Made by a program: the position numbers and the translations under genes. Under the pieces are notes generated by a model, which was given only the letters and a program-made list of their open reading frames with translations, was not told where the DNA came from and ran no database searches. 64,000 nt of DNA. It comes from Xenopus tropicalis (Eukaryota > Chordata > Amphibia > Anura > Pipidae). Shown one piece after another: positions 11,421 to 22,400 of this stretch. The DNA lies in contig NC_030679.2 in NCBI RefSeq assembly GCF_000004195.4, positions 37,437,712 through 37,501,711 of the forward strand, in the 5' to 3' direction. Position 1 is the first letter of the stretch; every line of letters begins with the position of its first letter.

Positions 11421-11810
11421 GTACTCCCGTCTGCTGCTTCCTGTATCTGCACAGATAGGCACAGTGTTACTCTGTATGCAGACACATGTAGCAGATTTTG
11501 TCTTGAAAATACATAGTTTTGTGTTTCTGAGACAAAATCCGCTATGTATGCACGCCAGCCCAGGCCGCTCTAGCTTGTTCTGCCAGCTTGGTGATTTAAA
11601 AAGGACACTGATTCTTGCTGTGTGTTAATCAGTTCCAACCTTCTTTCAAGGTTTCAACCACTTGAACATGAAAAAATAAAAGCAAATAAACCAAATTTTA
11701 CTTTGTTTGAAAAAATATCAGTATATTATCCTGTGATACCCAAAAGAAAAGAGGAAGCTTAAGGACGGAAACTGGGACTAAACTTTAGCAAATGATCACT
11801 TTCTTTGCAG

Positions 11811-12039
11811 GTTAAGTTGCTGGTTGGGGAAGAATTGTTCAGCCGCTATGACCGTCTCCTGCTGCAGTCCAGCCTGGATCTGATGGCAGATGTGGTGTAC
11901 TGCCCACGTCCAAACTGCCGAACTCCAGTCATGCTGGAGCCTGGGGGCGAAATGGGTATTTGTTCCAGCTGCAAGTACGCTTTCTGTACCCTCTGCAAAT
12001 TGGCCTACCATGCAGTCGCATATTGTAATATAACATCAG
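11811..12039 (+). pseudogene. Copy 1 exon 4: IBR domain
   Basis: Acceptor TTTCTTTGCAG ends at 11810. Encodes VKLLVGEELFSRYDRLLLQS and the IBR zinc ligands in CPRPNC, CSSC, FCTLC, YHAVAYC. Ends ACATCAG before GTTAGT, in phase 1. No damage within the exon. Confidence 0.92.
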
Positions 12040-12760
12040 GTTAGTGGAATAGATGACAGTTGGGTGCTTATTTTGGTACATAGTACTTTGGTCAGAACTG
12101 GCAATGTGGGCCTGCACTAATTTTAAAAGCAATGTACAAAGTATATAGCATTTGGGATTCAAATGTTCAGTCTCTTTTGGTAAGTTTAGGTGGATAATCA
12201 GAGAGCCCATAGGGCATAATCGGATCCGTAGCCAGCCAGAGGTCAGAAACTGGAATCAAGTCAGGCAGAGATTTAGTCAGAATGAAGGTCAGTTACAACA
12301 CAGGAAGACTGTCACCTCACAAATAAACTAAAGGACAAAGCATCTGTTTATGAGGAGTACGTCAATATGAACACACACGAAAGCCAGGATCCAAGTATGT
12401 AACCGCGGAAGTGTGGGGGCACATGTAAACATTGGCAGAATTGATACATACCTCCTCCTAATTAAGCTTCCTAAAAACTAATATGTTTAGCTTCAAACAT
12501 GATAGTTAACCTGCAGATTTTGCCTTTGTTCATGTCTGATGAGTGGGGAGGCTAATGTCTCTTACTGACCTAAGATCTTAAAGGCCAGCGAAGAAACTGC
12601 TCAATGCAAAATTTGGCATTAGAAATACAGATGAAACCTGTTTCTTTATGCACCACACAGAACATAGAGAAACAAAAGAAAAGCAGTAAACTATCTGAGG
12701 AGGTGAGAGAAAAAATTTAAGACAAAATGAACAAAAGTTACATCTTCAGAAAGCTTAATG
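12040..12760 (+). other. First part of copy 1 intron 4
   Basis: Intronic, AT-rich. No exon or clear element was seen before the Tc1-like remnant. Confidence 0.4.
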
Positions 12761-13081
12761 TTCCTATGCCCACCATAAAGAAATAAAGAAATTTAAAGGC
12801 CAAGGCACTGTAGCCACTCTTTCTGAACAAGAACAAAGATTGTTCGAGTGAAAGAGTGAAAGAAACCTCCATCAACTCCCAAACAGATTCAAGCTGACTT
12901 CTGTAAGCAACAGTTAAAAATTAACACTATCCCTCCCCAACTTAACGAAAGACCTCACTCCTGACAAAGAACATAAAAAGGCCCAACTTGTTCATCAAAA
13001 CACACCTGAACAAAGCAAAAGCACTGTTCTTAAGGTGCCCATACATGGGCTGATTCTAGCTGCCGATATCGGTCCCTGGAC

Positions 13082-14045
13082 CAGGGCTGTCCAACTTCTG
13101 TGGTACCGAGGGCCGGAATCTTTCTGGCCAACGCGGTAGAGGGCCGATAATGGAATCCAGTTTGACCACTCCCCCTTTTTAAACCACACCCACTTAAAAC
13201 CACATCCATGTTATCACAAGAGCTTTTAAGACTATACCCACATTAATGGTGATAGCGCAGCAAAACCCCAAATGGTTGGTGCTCACTTTTATGTGAAAGA
13301 ATTATATTATGCCATATTAAGACACAACCTTAAATCCCTATGCCTCCTCTTCCCCTGTGGATAGCATAGCAACTCCCAGCACATAATTACACATCTTAGG
13401 GACCATATAATGACTATTTTCAAATGCTAACAAACTCCCAGAACAAACCCCTGCCAGGTTCACCTCCCACAGACCGCATAGGGCAGGCAGAGTATGGCAC
13501 ACACAGGCAGGGTAGGGCAGGCAGAGTATGTGCCATACTCTGCCTGCCCTACCCTGCCTGTGTGTGCCATACTCTGCCTGCCCTACCCTGCCTATGTGTG
13601 CCATACTCTGTCTGACCTATGTTACCTGTGTGTCCCATACTCTGCCTGCCCTACCCTGCCTATGTGTGCCATACTCTCTCTGCCCTATGCTTCCAGTGTG
13701 TATGGCACACACAGACAGCATACACTGACACAATGCTGGCACTGCTCCTACAGTCTGAGGTGTGAACAGGAGAACAATGTGGGTGATTAGAGCCTGAGCC
13801 TGAGGTGTGAACAATTCAGGGGGTGAACAGTGTAGGGATTAAAAGGTGTGAACAGTACAGGAGATTACATATTTAAACAATACAGGGGGATTCCAGCCTG
13901 AATCTGAGGTGTGAACCATGCAGGGGGCCATTTAATCTCAGTACGGATACCATTTAAAGCTTCCACAAAGGTAAACCATCAAAGAAGCCAGACAGGTGGG
14001 GGGCCACACAGAGGGGGGTCGCAGGCCGCCAGTTGGACAGCCCTG
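13082..14045. mobile_element. hAT-like non-autonomous element inside the MITE
   Basis: Termini CAGGGCTGTCCAACT and AGTTGGACAGCCCTG are exact inverted repeats. The 8-base flanks are CCCTGGAC (13074-13081) and CCTTAGAC (14046-14053), a duplication with two changes. The same family, shorter, sits in copy 2 intron 1 (27029-27536). The interior carries a minisatellite. Confidence 0.8.
13485..13715. repeat. Minisatellite of about 39 bp with inverted first units
   Basis: A unit containing TGTGCCATACTCTGCCTGCC repeats across about 13527-13690, and inverted units lie at 13485-13530 and near 13700. It lies within the hAT element. The open frames across it are repeat artefacts. Confidence 0.8.
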
Positions 14046-14720
14046 CCTTAGACCAATTCAGCAGTTAATCGGCCGTGTATGGGCACTACCGATGGGCCTG
14101 CCCGACTGATATCTGATCGGGGAACGCATCGGCTCGTTGAACTAACTTTGGCTATACCCATTGTTATAAATCGATTATTTGGCCCCAGGGCCAAACGGCC
14201 GAATTAGCCTGGATTCTCCCGATATCCCTCACCTGTAGGTGGGGGATATCGGGAGAAGATCAGCTCGCTTGGCGACATCGCCAAGCGAGCAGATCTGAAG
14301 GTGTATGGACAGCTTTACAGTCAAACATAGAGGAAATTCACTGATATTTTGAGGTTGCTGCTCTGCCCCTGTAGATTGGATGCCTTGAGTATTTGCATGG
14401 CATCATGGAACAATGATATTATCAAAGCATTTTGGAGCACAACATTAACCTCAGTGTCAGAAGCCTAGGTCTCTGTAGCAGATCATGGATCTTCCAGGAA
14501 GACACTGACCCAAAGAACACTTCGAAAGAACCCAGGAATGGTGAAAACAAAACACTAAATATGGCCAGCAATGAGAACTGAAGCAGTTTGCAACAAATTG
14601 GTCCAAACTGTCAGTAGAGAAATCTAGGAAGCTCTTTCATGGCTATAGTAAGAATCTGACTTTGGTTATTCTTTCCAAAAATTAAGTCTAGGGTATAAAT
14701 TATTTTGTCAATGTCTTTTT

Positions 14721-15172
14721 TTCAGATATAAAAGGATGTGTCAGTATGTCGGTAATATGTATATAGCATAATATTGCTACAGACACTATAGTATTTTGAC
14801 AACATTTGGCGCCTTTTTTTGACTCACAGAGGATGGGTATTTATGGGGGACGACTTTTTGAGAAAGGTCGTAATATGGACTGCAATGTTGGGCAAAATGT
14901 GATCACTAAGTGATTGTTGGTCATTCTTTTGTTCTGTATGTTTACATATATTTGTACAATAAATATACCAGGGACTCCGACTCCAGGTACCCAAAATTGC
15001 TTCTGACTCCACAACTCCCATTTCATAGCTCTGTGGAGTTGGTTTTATGGCAACACCACAGCTATGATATATACTTTATATGTATAGTTACTGGAAGTAC
15101 AGAAATTTCTGCTTTGATATGGTAAACAAAAGCAGTACATTTTATTTGGCTTTCTTTTAATTCTGTCCGCAG
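14721..15172 (+). other. End of copy 1 intron 4
   Basis: AT-rich intron end leading to the acceptor TCTGTCCGCAG. Nothing else recognised. Confidence 0.45.
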
Positions 15173-15342
15173 AAAAGCTTCTGTTAGTGCGCGATGAATA
15201 CCTGGAGGCAGATGCGGCTGGAAAGAAGTTACTGGAAAGGCGCTATGGCAAGAATGTGATAGTTAAAGCAGTGGAGATGAGATCTTTTGAATGGCTGGAG
15301 AAGAATTCCAAGCGTTGCCCAAGCTGCAGAGCCAATGTAGAG
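15173..15342 (+). pseudogene. Copy 1 exon 5: helix and first half of Rcat
   Basis: Begins AAAAGCTTCTG after an AG at 15172. Encodes EKLLLVRDEYLEADAAGKKL and on to CPSCRANVE, the first zinc pair of the Rcat domain. The donor is AGAG before GCAAGT, a GC donor shared with copy 2. 170 bases, phase 1 to 0. Confidence 0.9.
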
Positions 15343-15580
15343 GCAAGTCCGCAGACATACTGATAGGTCCTCAGCACTTAGCGGTAGCCATGCTTCCCCA
15401 ACTCTCCTTTTTCTTGTAGTATTTCTACCAACTTTTTTGGTTTATGTTAATTGCATTGAGCCTTTAAGTTGAGTATTTCAAGTCCCTAGGGGCATAGTGT
15501 TACTGCCTGTTTTATAAAACTAGCACAACTTATAAATCATACATTTATTAATGGTAACCACTGCATGATTACTTTTACAG

Positions 15581-15711
15581 AAAATAGATGGCTGCAACAG
15601 GATGTTTTGTACAAGATGTAACAAAAACTTTTGTTGGCTTTGCTTGGCTGTATTATCCAACGGAGACCCATATGATCATTTCAATAGTTCCTCATCAGGC
15701 TGCTTCAATCT
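15581..15711 (+). pseudogene. Copy 1 exon 6: catalytic half of Rcat
   Basis: Acceptor ACTTTTACAG ends at 15580. Encodes KIDGCNRMFCTRCNKNFCWL; the cysteine in DGC matches the RBR catalytic position. Later residues supply the histidine and cysteine ligands (YDHFNSSSSGCFN). Ends before GTAAGT with two bases of a codon. Confidence 0.9.
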
Positions 15712-16241
15712 GTAAGTGCACAACAGTTTCTACAATATATAGGGATAAACTTGTGTATGATGTAACTGTAACACAAGAAAATATAATCTGATCATTGCAC
15801 TTTTGAAAAAATCTTACTTTATGTTTAGGTATTTTAAAATTGTTGTATGGACCCTTTTTGAAAAGAGCAGTCTCGCTACTTTCTTTTTAGTCCTGTGCGT
15901 AAAATTGTTCAATATATTAGTGTGAAATGGATTTGTGTCTATGGTAGAGCTTATGTAAGACAGGGTCCATCATTTGCACAAAAAAAATGATGACTGTCAG
16001 TCTGACAAGATATCTACAGCCATTGTGCAAAAAGTTTGGGAAACCCTCTTAATCCTTTGGAGTTTTGTTTATCATTGGCTGAGCTTTCAAAGTAGCAACT
16101 TCCTTTTAATATATAACATGCCTTATGGAAACCGTAGTATTTCAGCAGTGACATAAAGTTTTTTGGATTAACAGAAAATATGCAATGTGCAACAAAATTA
16201 GACAGGGGCATAAATTTGGGCACCCCAACAGAGATATTACA

Positions 16242-16493
16242 TCAATACTTAGTTGAGCTTCCTTTTGCAAATATAACAGCCTTAAGATGCCTCCTATAGC
16301 CTTTGATGAGTGTTTGGATTCTGGATTGCTGTATTTTTGACCATTCGTCCTTACAAAATCTCTCCAGTTCAGATAAATTTGATGGCTGCCGAGCATGGAC
16401 AGCCTGCTTCAAATCATCCCATAGATTTTCCATGATATTCAAGTCAGGGGACTGTGACGTCCATTCCAGAATATAGTACTTCTCCCTCTGCAT
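16242..16493 (-). pseudogene. Outer Tc1 transposase, C-terminal fragment
   Basis: Carries SPDLNIMENLWDDLKQAVHA, with the third catalytic residue (E) of the DDE triad, and ends normally in KAVIFAKGSSTKY. Its upstream continuation is at 18118, beyond the inner transposon. Confidence 0.8.
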
Positions 16494-16494
16494 A

Positions 16495-18115
16495 CAGTGG
16501 TGTGAAAAACTATTTGCCCCCTTCCTGATTTCTTATTCTTTTGCATGTTTTTCACACAAAATGTTTCTGATCATCAAACACATTTAACTATTAGTCAAAG
16601 ATAACACAAGTAAACACAAAATGCAGTTTTTAAATGAGGGTTTTTATTATTTAGGGAGAAAAAAAATCCAAACCTACATGGCCCTGTGTGAAAAAGTAAT
16701 TGCCCCCTGAACCTAATAACTGGTTGGGCCACCCTTAGCAGCAATAACTGCAATCAAGCGTTTGCGATAACTTTCAACGAGTCTTTTACAGCGCTCTGGA
16801 GGAATTTTGGCCCACTCATCTTTGCAGAATTGTTGTAATTCAGCGGGTTTTCTAGCATGAACCGCCTTTTTAAGGTCATGCCACAACATCTCAATAGGAT
16901 TCAGGTCAGGACTTTGACTAGGCCACTCCAAAGTCTTCATTTTGTTTTTCTTCAGCCATTCAGAGGTGGATTTGCTGGTTTGTTTTGGGTCATTGTCCTG
17001 CTGCAGCACCCAAGATCGCTTCAGCTTGAGTTGACGAACAGATGGCCGGACATTCTCCTTCAGGATTTTTTGGTAGACAGTAGAATTCATGGTTCCATCT
17101 ATCACAGCAAGCCTTCCAGGTCCTGAAGCAGCAAAACAACCCCAGACCATCACACTACCGCCACCATATTTTACTGTTGGTATGATGTTCTTTTTCTGAA
17201 ATGCTGTGTTACTTTTACGCCAGATGTAACGGGACACGCACCTTCCAAAAAGTTCAACTTTTGTCTTGTCGGTCCACAAGGTATTTTCCCAAAAGTCTTG
17301 GCAATCATTGAGATGTTTTTTAGCAAAATTGAGACGAGCCTTAATGTTCTTTTAGCTTAAAAGTGGTTTGCGCCTTGGAAATCTGCCATGCAGGCTGTTT
17401 TTGCCCAGTCTCTTTCTTATGGTGGAGTCGTGAACACTGACCTTAATTGAGGCAAGTGAGGCCTGCAGTTCTTTAGATGTTGTCCTGGGGTCTTTTGTGG
17501 CCTCTCGGATGAGTTGTCTCTGCGCTCTTGGGGTAATTTTGGTTGGTCGGCCACTCCTGGGAAGGTTCACCACTGTTCCATGTTTTTGCCATTTGTGGAT
17601 AATGGCTCTCACTGGGGTTCTCTGGAGTCCCAAAGCTTTAGAAATGGCTTTATAACCTTTACCAGACTGATAGATCTCAATTACTTTTGTTCTCATTTGT
17701 TCCTGAATTTCTTTGGATCTTGGCATGATGTCTAGCTTTTGAGGTGCTTTTGGGCTACTTCTCTGTGTCAGGTAGCTCCTATTTAAGTGATTTCTTGATT
17801 GAAACAGGTGTGGCAGTAATCAGGCCTGGGGGTGACTACACAAATTGATATTGAAATTGAAAATTGAAATTGATAAACCACAGTTAAGTTATTTTTTAAC
17901 AAGGGGGGCAATCACTTTTTCACACAGGGCCATGTAGATTTGGAGTTTTTTTTCTCCCTTAATAACGTAAACCTTTTAAAAACTGCATTTTGTGTTCAAT
18001 TATGTTATCTTTGACTAACAGTTAACGGTTTTTGATGAGCAGAAACATTTAAGTGTGACAAACATGCAAAAGAATAAGAAATCAGGAAGGGGGCAAATAG
18101 TTTTTCACACCACTG
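16495..18115 (-). mobile_element. Tc1/mariner element (inner), nearly complete
   Basis: Inverted ends CAGTGGTGTGAAAAACTATT (16495) and the complementary end at 18115 are flanked by TA at 16493-16494 and 18116-18117. The outer element resumes exactly on each side. At 1621 bp it is full length for a Tc1 element and encodes one transposase with a single stop. Long inverted termini (over 60 bp) are well matched. Confidence 0.92.
16713..17726 (-). pseudogene. Inner Tc1 transposase with a single in-frame stop
   Basis: Starts ATG at 17726 (MPRSKEIQEQMRTKVIEIYQ) and reads 124 codons to a TAA at 17352-17354. The frame then stays open (KNIKARLNFAKKHLNDCQDF, read by hand) to the normal stop at 16713, about 337 codons in all, the usual Tc1 length. 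The N-terminus is a paired-like helix-turn-helix with a GRPTK hook; the catalytic DD34E triad is complete: D in WTDKTK, D in QQDND, E in NPIEMLW. The enzyme would cut and paste at TA sites. Only the TAA appears to inactivate it. Confidence 0.9.
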
Positions 18116-18117
18116 TA

Positions 18118-18733
18118 AATGCCTTTGTAGATTTCCAACTGTGTTGAGGGTCTTGTTGGAATATCCAACCCCTGTAACTTCAACATTGTGACTGATGCTT
18201 GAACATTATCCTGACGAATTTGTTGATACTGAGTTGAATTCATCCCACCCTCGACTTTAACAAGGGCCCCAGACCCTGAACTAGCCACACAGCACCACAG
18301 CATGATGGAACCTCCACCAAATTTGACAGTAGGTAGCAGGTGTTTTTCTTGGAATGCGGTGTTCTTCACTTTGTTCCAAAATGACTGTGGCTTGTCTAAA
18401 TGAGCTTTTGCATACAACAAGCTACTTTGTTTGTAGCGTGAGTGCAGAAAAGACTTTTTTTCTCATCACCCTGACATACAGATGTTCTTTGTGCCAATTG
18501 CGCTGAATTGTAGAACAATGTACAGATACACCATCTGCAGCATGATGTTCTTGCAGGTCTTTGGAGGTGATCTTTGGGTTGTCTGTAACCATTATCACAA
18601 TCTTTTTTGCGCAAACTGTGCCAAAACACACGGGGTGGGGGGTGTGCACGACGTCGGTGTAGGGGTGAGGTAGCCGACCGGGTTGCCTAGGGCGCCTGGT
18701 CTGCTCGGCCCGCCCCTGTTTAGTTTCATACAA
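18118..18733 (-). pseudogene. Outer Tc1 transposase, N-terminal and middle fragments
   Basis: The piece below 18420 contains the LLPTVKFGGGSIMLW core. The QQD segment that should hold the second aspartate is out of frame, from small deletions near 18150. The piece above 18422 holds the end of the paired-like DNA-binding region. The first aspartate motif is not clear. Confidence 0.7.
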
Positions 18734-19380
18734 CTAAATACTGCTTCACAAAAAATCTTTGTTCAGAAAACACCCCAATACTCGGATGTTCCTGGGAAAT
18801 GAAAGACATACCACTGTTATCTTTTTTGTTGAAAGTGGAGTAAATTATTATGCAGGCTGAGAGGGGTTCCCAAACTTTTTCATATGATTGTATATAAACA
18901 GGTATAGGACCTGTTATCCAGAATGCTCAGGACCTGGGATTTTCTATATACATATTTATACTGCATATGTTAACAAAGACCAGCGCTACTGTCCTTGTGA
19001 CTCAATGCTTTTTATTTAGCATACTTGTGTATCCAGTGTTTCAGCCCACATTAGGAGAAAGTATTAGTGAAAATGTGAACATTCTTATGTTATAGCCTCC
19101 CCCTTTCAGAAATGGTGCCAAGCATGACTTCATAATTAATACTCTAAGGACCAAAAAAATTTTAGTAGACCACCAGGGTGACCAATAATTTCTTCAAATG
19201 GGTCCCTTAGTAAAGGGGTAGCCGAATTGGTAGATTTTTTTTTTTTTTTTTGCTCCAGTCCTGTGTACAGCAGATGGGTAGTTACACTAATGACTTAAGC
19301 CAGAAAAAACTTACATAGTTTATACTTATACAGTATATAATATATAGCTACTAATATATTTTATTTAAATTGTTTTGCAG

Positions 19381-19405
19381 ATTGTTTGAGCCACAAAAGG
19401 CATGA
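19381..19405 (+). pseudogene. Copy 1 exon 7: C-terminal end
   Basis: After TTGTTTTGCAG the first base completes a leucine codon, then LFEPQKA and TGA at 19403-19405. The tail is much shorter than in mammalian RNF14, which has an acidic end after this point. The 3' UTR may extend to AATAAA signals near 21100 or 21355. Confidence 0.7.
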
Positions 19406-22400
19406 AGCCTAACCATCAGGGCATAAGAAATCTTGGAAAAGACGCACTGTAATGGCACTGTTATTGTCTCCTTTATTTTAAAATGGGGTTTTCCTTAGTG
19501 TTGGCTCATTGTTTATGATCGCTACTTTTAAATATATTCTCTGAGGTTTTTTTTTCCCATAGGATACGCTTGTTTACATCTGCCGAATCACTTGCCTTGT
19601 GAGGAGTGATGAATAGTCTATGCTAAGGGCGAGGACAGACAAAGCGTAGATCCACTTCTCTCAGGCCTGCATTTTTCTGCCAGGCTGAGAGAAGTGGTTC
19701 CGTTTTCTTGCACTCCTCTGTGTGCCTGCACTAAAGGCTATGGCAACTGTGTGTGTGTGTGTGTGCGTCCGCACACAGAGCGGATTAGAGGTTGGCCTGG
19801 AAAACGCAAAAGTGAACATTTTCCAAGCCAACCTCCAATCCGCTCCACTCTGTGCCCTTATACCCTTCCATACTTCCATATAATAGGAATTTATATGCTC
19901 CATTCACCAAAAAAAAGTTTTGAAACTTTTACGGACTAGTGTGCAGATGTGTGCTCGGTATCAAGGGTACTTATATTAGAAAAGAGAAAAAAAACCCACA
20001 CTCCTCTAAATCATTACTTGAGTTTATTTTTATGGATGCCAGCTGTATTCCATCACAAATACAGGTGTAAATATTCACAGTGTACAGTTTATACATATAG
20101 AATGCATTTTCAAAGGGAGCTAAACCATAATAAAGAATATGGCTAGAAATGCTGTATTCTAGATACTGAACTTACTGTAGCAGCCCAGAATTTTATGGGC
20201 CCTATAACAGTTATGATCCAGACCTTCAAATGTGTCCATTTTCTCTGCATATTCTTATTTTGTTAGGCCATTGTTTGTGTGCCAGTGGCATTGCACATGC
20301 TCAGTGTGCTTAGGCTGCTGTTGAAAAGTTAAGCTTAGGGGTTGTGGGAAATCAGTACCCAGTGAGGTTACATTTGTCATAGCAGCTAATGCTACTAGGG
20401 ATGCACTGAATTCTGGATTCAGTTTGGGGTTTGGCAGAATCACAGCCTTTTTAAGCAGGACTTGGATTCAGCCAAATCACAATTAAAATTGGTGCCCTGT
20501 ACAACATCCATATCAATGTGTTCTGTTTTGGAACGCTGTGCATTTTGTGGGCAGTTATTTAGCTGTATGCTTTACTGTACTGTATAATACCAAGTATTGT
20601 TTTATATAACCTTTCTGTCACTCACCCCCTGGGCTTCCTGTTTACAATGTTATAGCTGTAAAATAGTAACAGGATTTACATATAATTAGTGCCTTATTTT
20701 ACGTATTTATTCCTTATAGGACAGAGTTCCGTTGACTGTGTAAGCTATTGTGCCATTTCTAAGGGACAAGATGGTTACTAAGCATATTACTTATCACATA
20801 TAGCACTAGTGGTATATTTCACTTTAAGAATCCATTTTGCAAATCGGTTTAAAATAGATATCCTTATAACACTGAACTGAGAAACTCTCATTGTAACCCA
20901 ATGGAGCATGTTGATTGGCTCCATAACTACAGATATAGGAAACATGTGTCTGTGCTTGTGTGTGGGCACAGGGTTGTCTTCAGAAATTGTTTAGCTTTAG
21001 TAATTGAGGCCTTATTTCTTTGCAGAATCTCCTGTAATATTTTAGGAGGTGTTCTGCTAATTTGCTTTCAATATAAATGAAAGATTTAAAAATATCACAA
21101 TAAAATGCCAGTGGCGCAGTGTTTTTAAAACATAAATGATTGTGTGCTTGATTTGCCCCAGTATCTCAAAACGCCACTACCTAAACTTCTAAAATGTCAG
21201 AGGATTAGATGTATGTATAACTTCATACAATGCTTAGGGAACTATGGCTGGTTGTCATGTTAATGTTATTGAGTAAAATCTCTATTTTTATTTTCTTTAA
21301 ATGTATTTAAGAAAAGAGATATATAGTGTATTATATTATAATAAATCTTTTATCACAATAAAATATTCTGTGTGTTGATTACAGGAAAGAATGTTATGAT
21401 GCAGTTGTCTCTTTTAGTTATACATTTATATAAACGGTTACTTTAAATATAACAGCACTTTAAACCAAGCCTAGCAAACACCTAAAAATGTGCACCTATT
21501 TGGGATTTCCATACTTGATTATAAGTACCCTTGCTAAATTATTTGTATCCATATTTACACACAGATTTACAGACAGGACTCCCATTGTTAGTCGGAGGAC
21601 ATGCAATTGGATCATCGTATTATGGTCCAGCATGTATGTGGCCAAACTGGGCAACCTCAACAAACAAATGGATCTTGGCCTTGTGTGGCCAGCTTTACTT
21701 TTTGGCAGAGTAAATGATAAAATACATATAGTGGACTGACTGCCTGCTGGGTGAAGAAGGGGGCTGGCCACTTATTTGGCTGCCCCATCCCTCCACGGCC
21801 TAACACAAGTTTAAATAGGGTGAGGAGGTAGGGACTGATGACCTTTTTGGTTTTGTTTTTTCTCCTCACCGTCTCAAACATTTTAAGTTTTTTAAAAAAG
21901 TTGTGCATTTACTTTCTCAAGAGGGCAGAGGTCACAAGATATAAACTAGTCACATACAGAGGAAGAAGTCGGTGGTGGGCCCACTAGGGTATAGGCAAAC
22001 AGCAGAACCTCCATTTCCAGGTTCCATCAAATGAAATGCAGACATGTGATCCTACTGCATCTGCTGTACTCAAGCCCAAACCTGACCCACACTAGGTGCT
22101 GCTTCATGTAGTTTACACATCAGATATTTGTATCAGTTCTATTATATTTTGACCCATGCAACTACATCTGACTTGTAGGATGCATTTTGTCGACCCGACA
22201 CCATCCTACAAAATCTCCTGTGGAGTTTAGCTTTTAGGCTCTGCCTTTTCATTCATAGTTTAATTTATGGGGCTCTAAACCATAGACAAGGGATTTGTAT
22301 GATGGCCCACCCTCCTGCTGTCACTCAGGACAGCTTATCGCAGTGGGAAGGCACAAAGTGTTCTTTCTGTAGCAGAGACGATAAAACTGCATATTGTACT

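Larger units (their letters stand above)
9950..11810 (+). other. Copy 1 intron 3
   Basis: GT-AG intron. Bases 10500-10745 are a decayed CR1-like LINE tail (GATTGCCATCTTGGAGTCAG, then a GTTGAACGTGATGG motif), and 11033-11420 is a repeat shared with 25605-26055. The rest is unassigned. Confidence 0.6.
13032..14315. mobile_element. MITE with imperfect terminal inverted repeats, carrying an hAT insertion
   Basis: Left end AAGGTGCCCATACATGGGC pairs imperfectly with the right end near GTGTATGGACAGCTT. The left part recurs uninterrupted at 46856-46920, which marks 13082-14045 as a later insertion. The right half holds two strong hairpins: TCTCCCGATATCCC against GGGATATCGGGAGA, and a 13-bp stem at about 14262-14289. 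No coding capacity. Confidence 0.65.
12760..14720 (+). mobile_element. Decayed Tc1-like transposon split by nested insertions
   Basis: Bases 14480-14540 read as a damaged form of the Tc1 motif around the second catalytic aspartate (DTDPKNTSK). Bases 12830-12960 look like its N-terminal helix-turn-helix region with several stops. The two halves are separated by a MITE at 13032-14315. Boundaries are approximate and the transposase is dead. Confidence 0.5.
16017..18890 (-). mobile_element. Tc1/mariner element (outer) split by a second Tc1
   Basis: Inverted ends share AAAAAGTTTGGGAA near 16028 and 18870, with TA at 16015-16016 and 18891-18892. The transposase remnant reads on the minus strand: N-terminal part about 18422-18610 (NPKITSKDLQEHHAADGVS), middle 18118-18420 (FGGGSIMLWCCVASSGSGA), C-terminal part 16242-16493 (SPDLNIMENLW). 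The frame is broken near the second aspartate, and a GC-rich stretch at 18630-18720 is unrelated to transposase. Non-functional. Confidence 0.8.
15712..19380 (+). other. Copy 1 intron 6
   Basis: GT-AG intron of 3.7 kb dominated by a Tc1 element inserted into another Tc1 element (16017-18890). Bases 18893-19380 include a run of T near 19240; no exon is seen there. The intron ends TTGTTTTGCAG. Confidence 0.7.
4942..19405 (+). pseudogene. RNF14-like RBR E3 ubiquitin ligase, copy 1 (frameshifted)
   Basis: Seven coding exons: 4942-5095, 8267-8418, 9469-9949, 11811-12039, 15173-15342, 15581-15711, 19381-19405. They match RNF14 in order and phase: RWD in exons 1-3, RING1 in exon 3, IBR in exon 4, Rcat in exons 5-6. 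RNF14 uses a RING-HECT hybrid mechanism to pass ubiquitin from E2 to a catalytic cysteine and then to substrate; the mammalian protein is known as an androgen-receptor and TCF/LEF cofactor and in ribosome-stalling responses with GCN1. All splice sites are sound and all zinc ligands remain. However, compared with copy 2, 29 bases are missing from exon 3 after GTGCATAA (about 9629). The frame then ends at 9709-9711, leaving about 182 residues with only the RWD region. It is a pseudogene unless this is an assembly error or an RWD-only product is used. Confidence 0.85.

Noticed and set aside
13424..13814. Cysteine-rich open frames (CAILCLPYPACVCHTLPAL type) on both strands
   Set aside because: They are translations of a minisatellite inside an hAT element.
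19694..19939. 81-codon open frame with CVCVCV run
   Set aside because: Produced by a GT microsatellite inside an inverted-repeat block.
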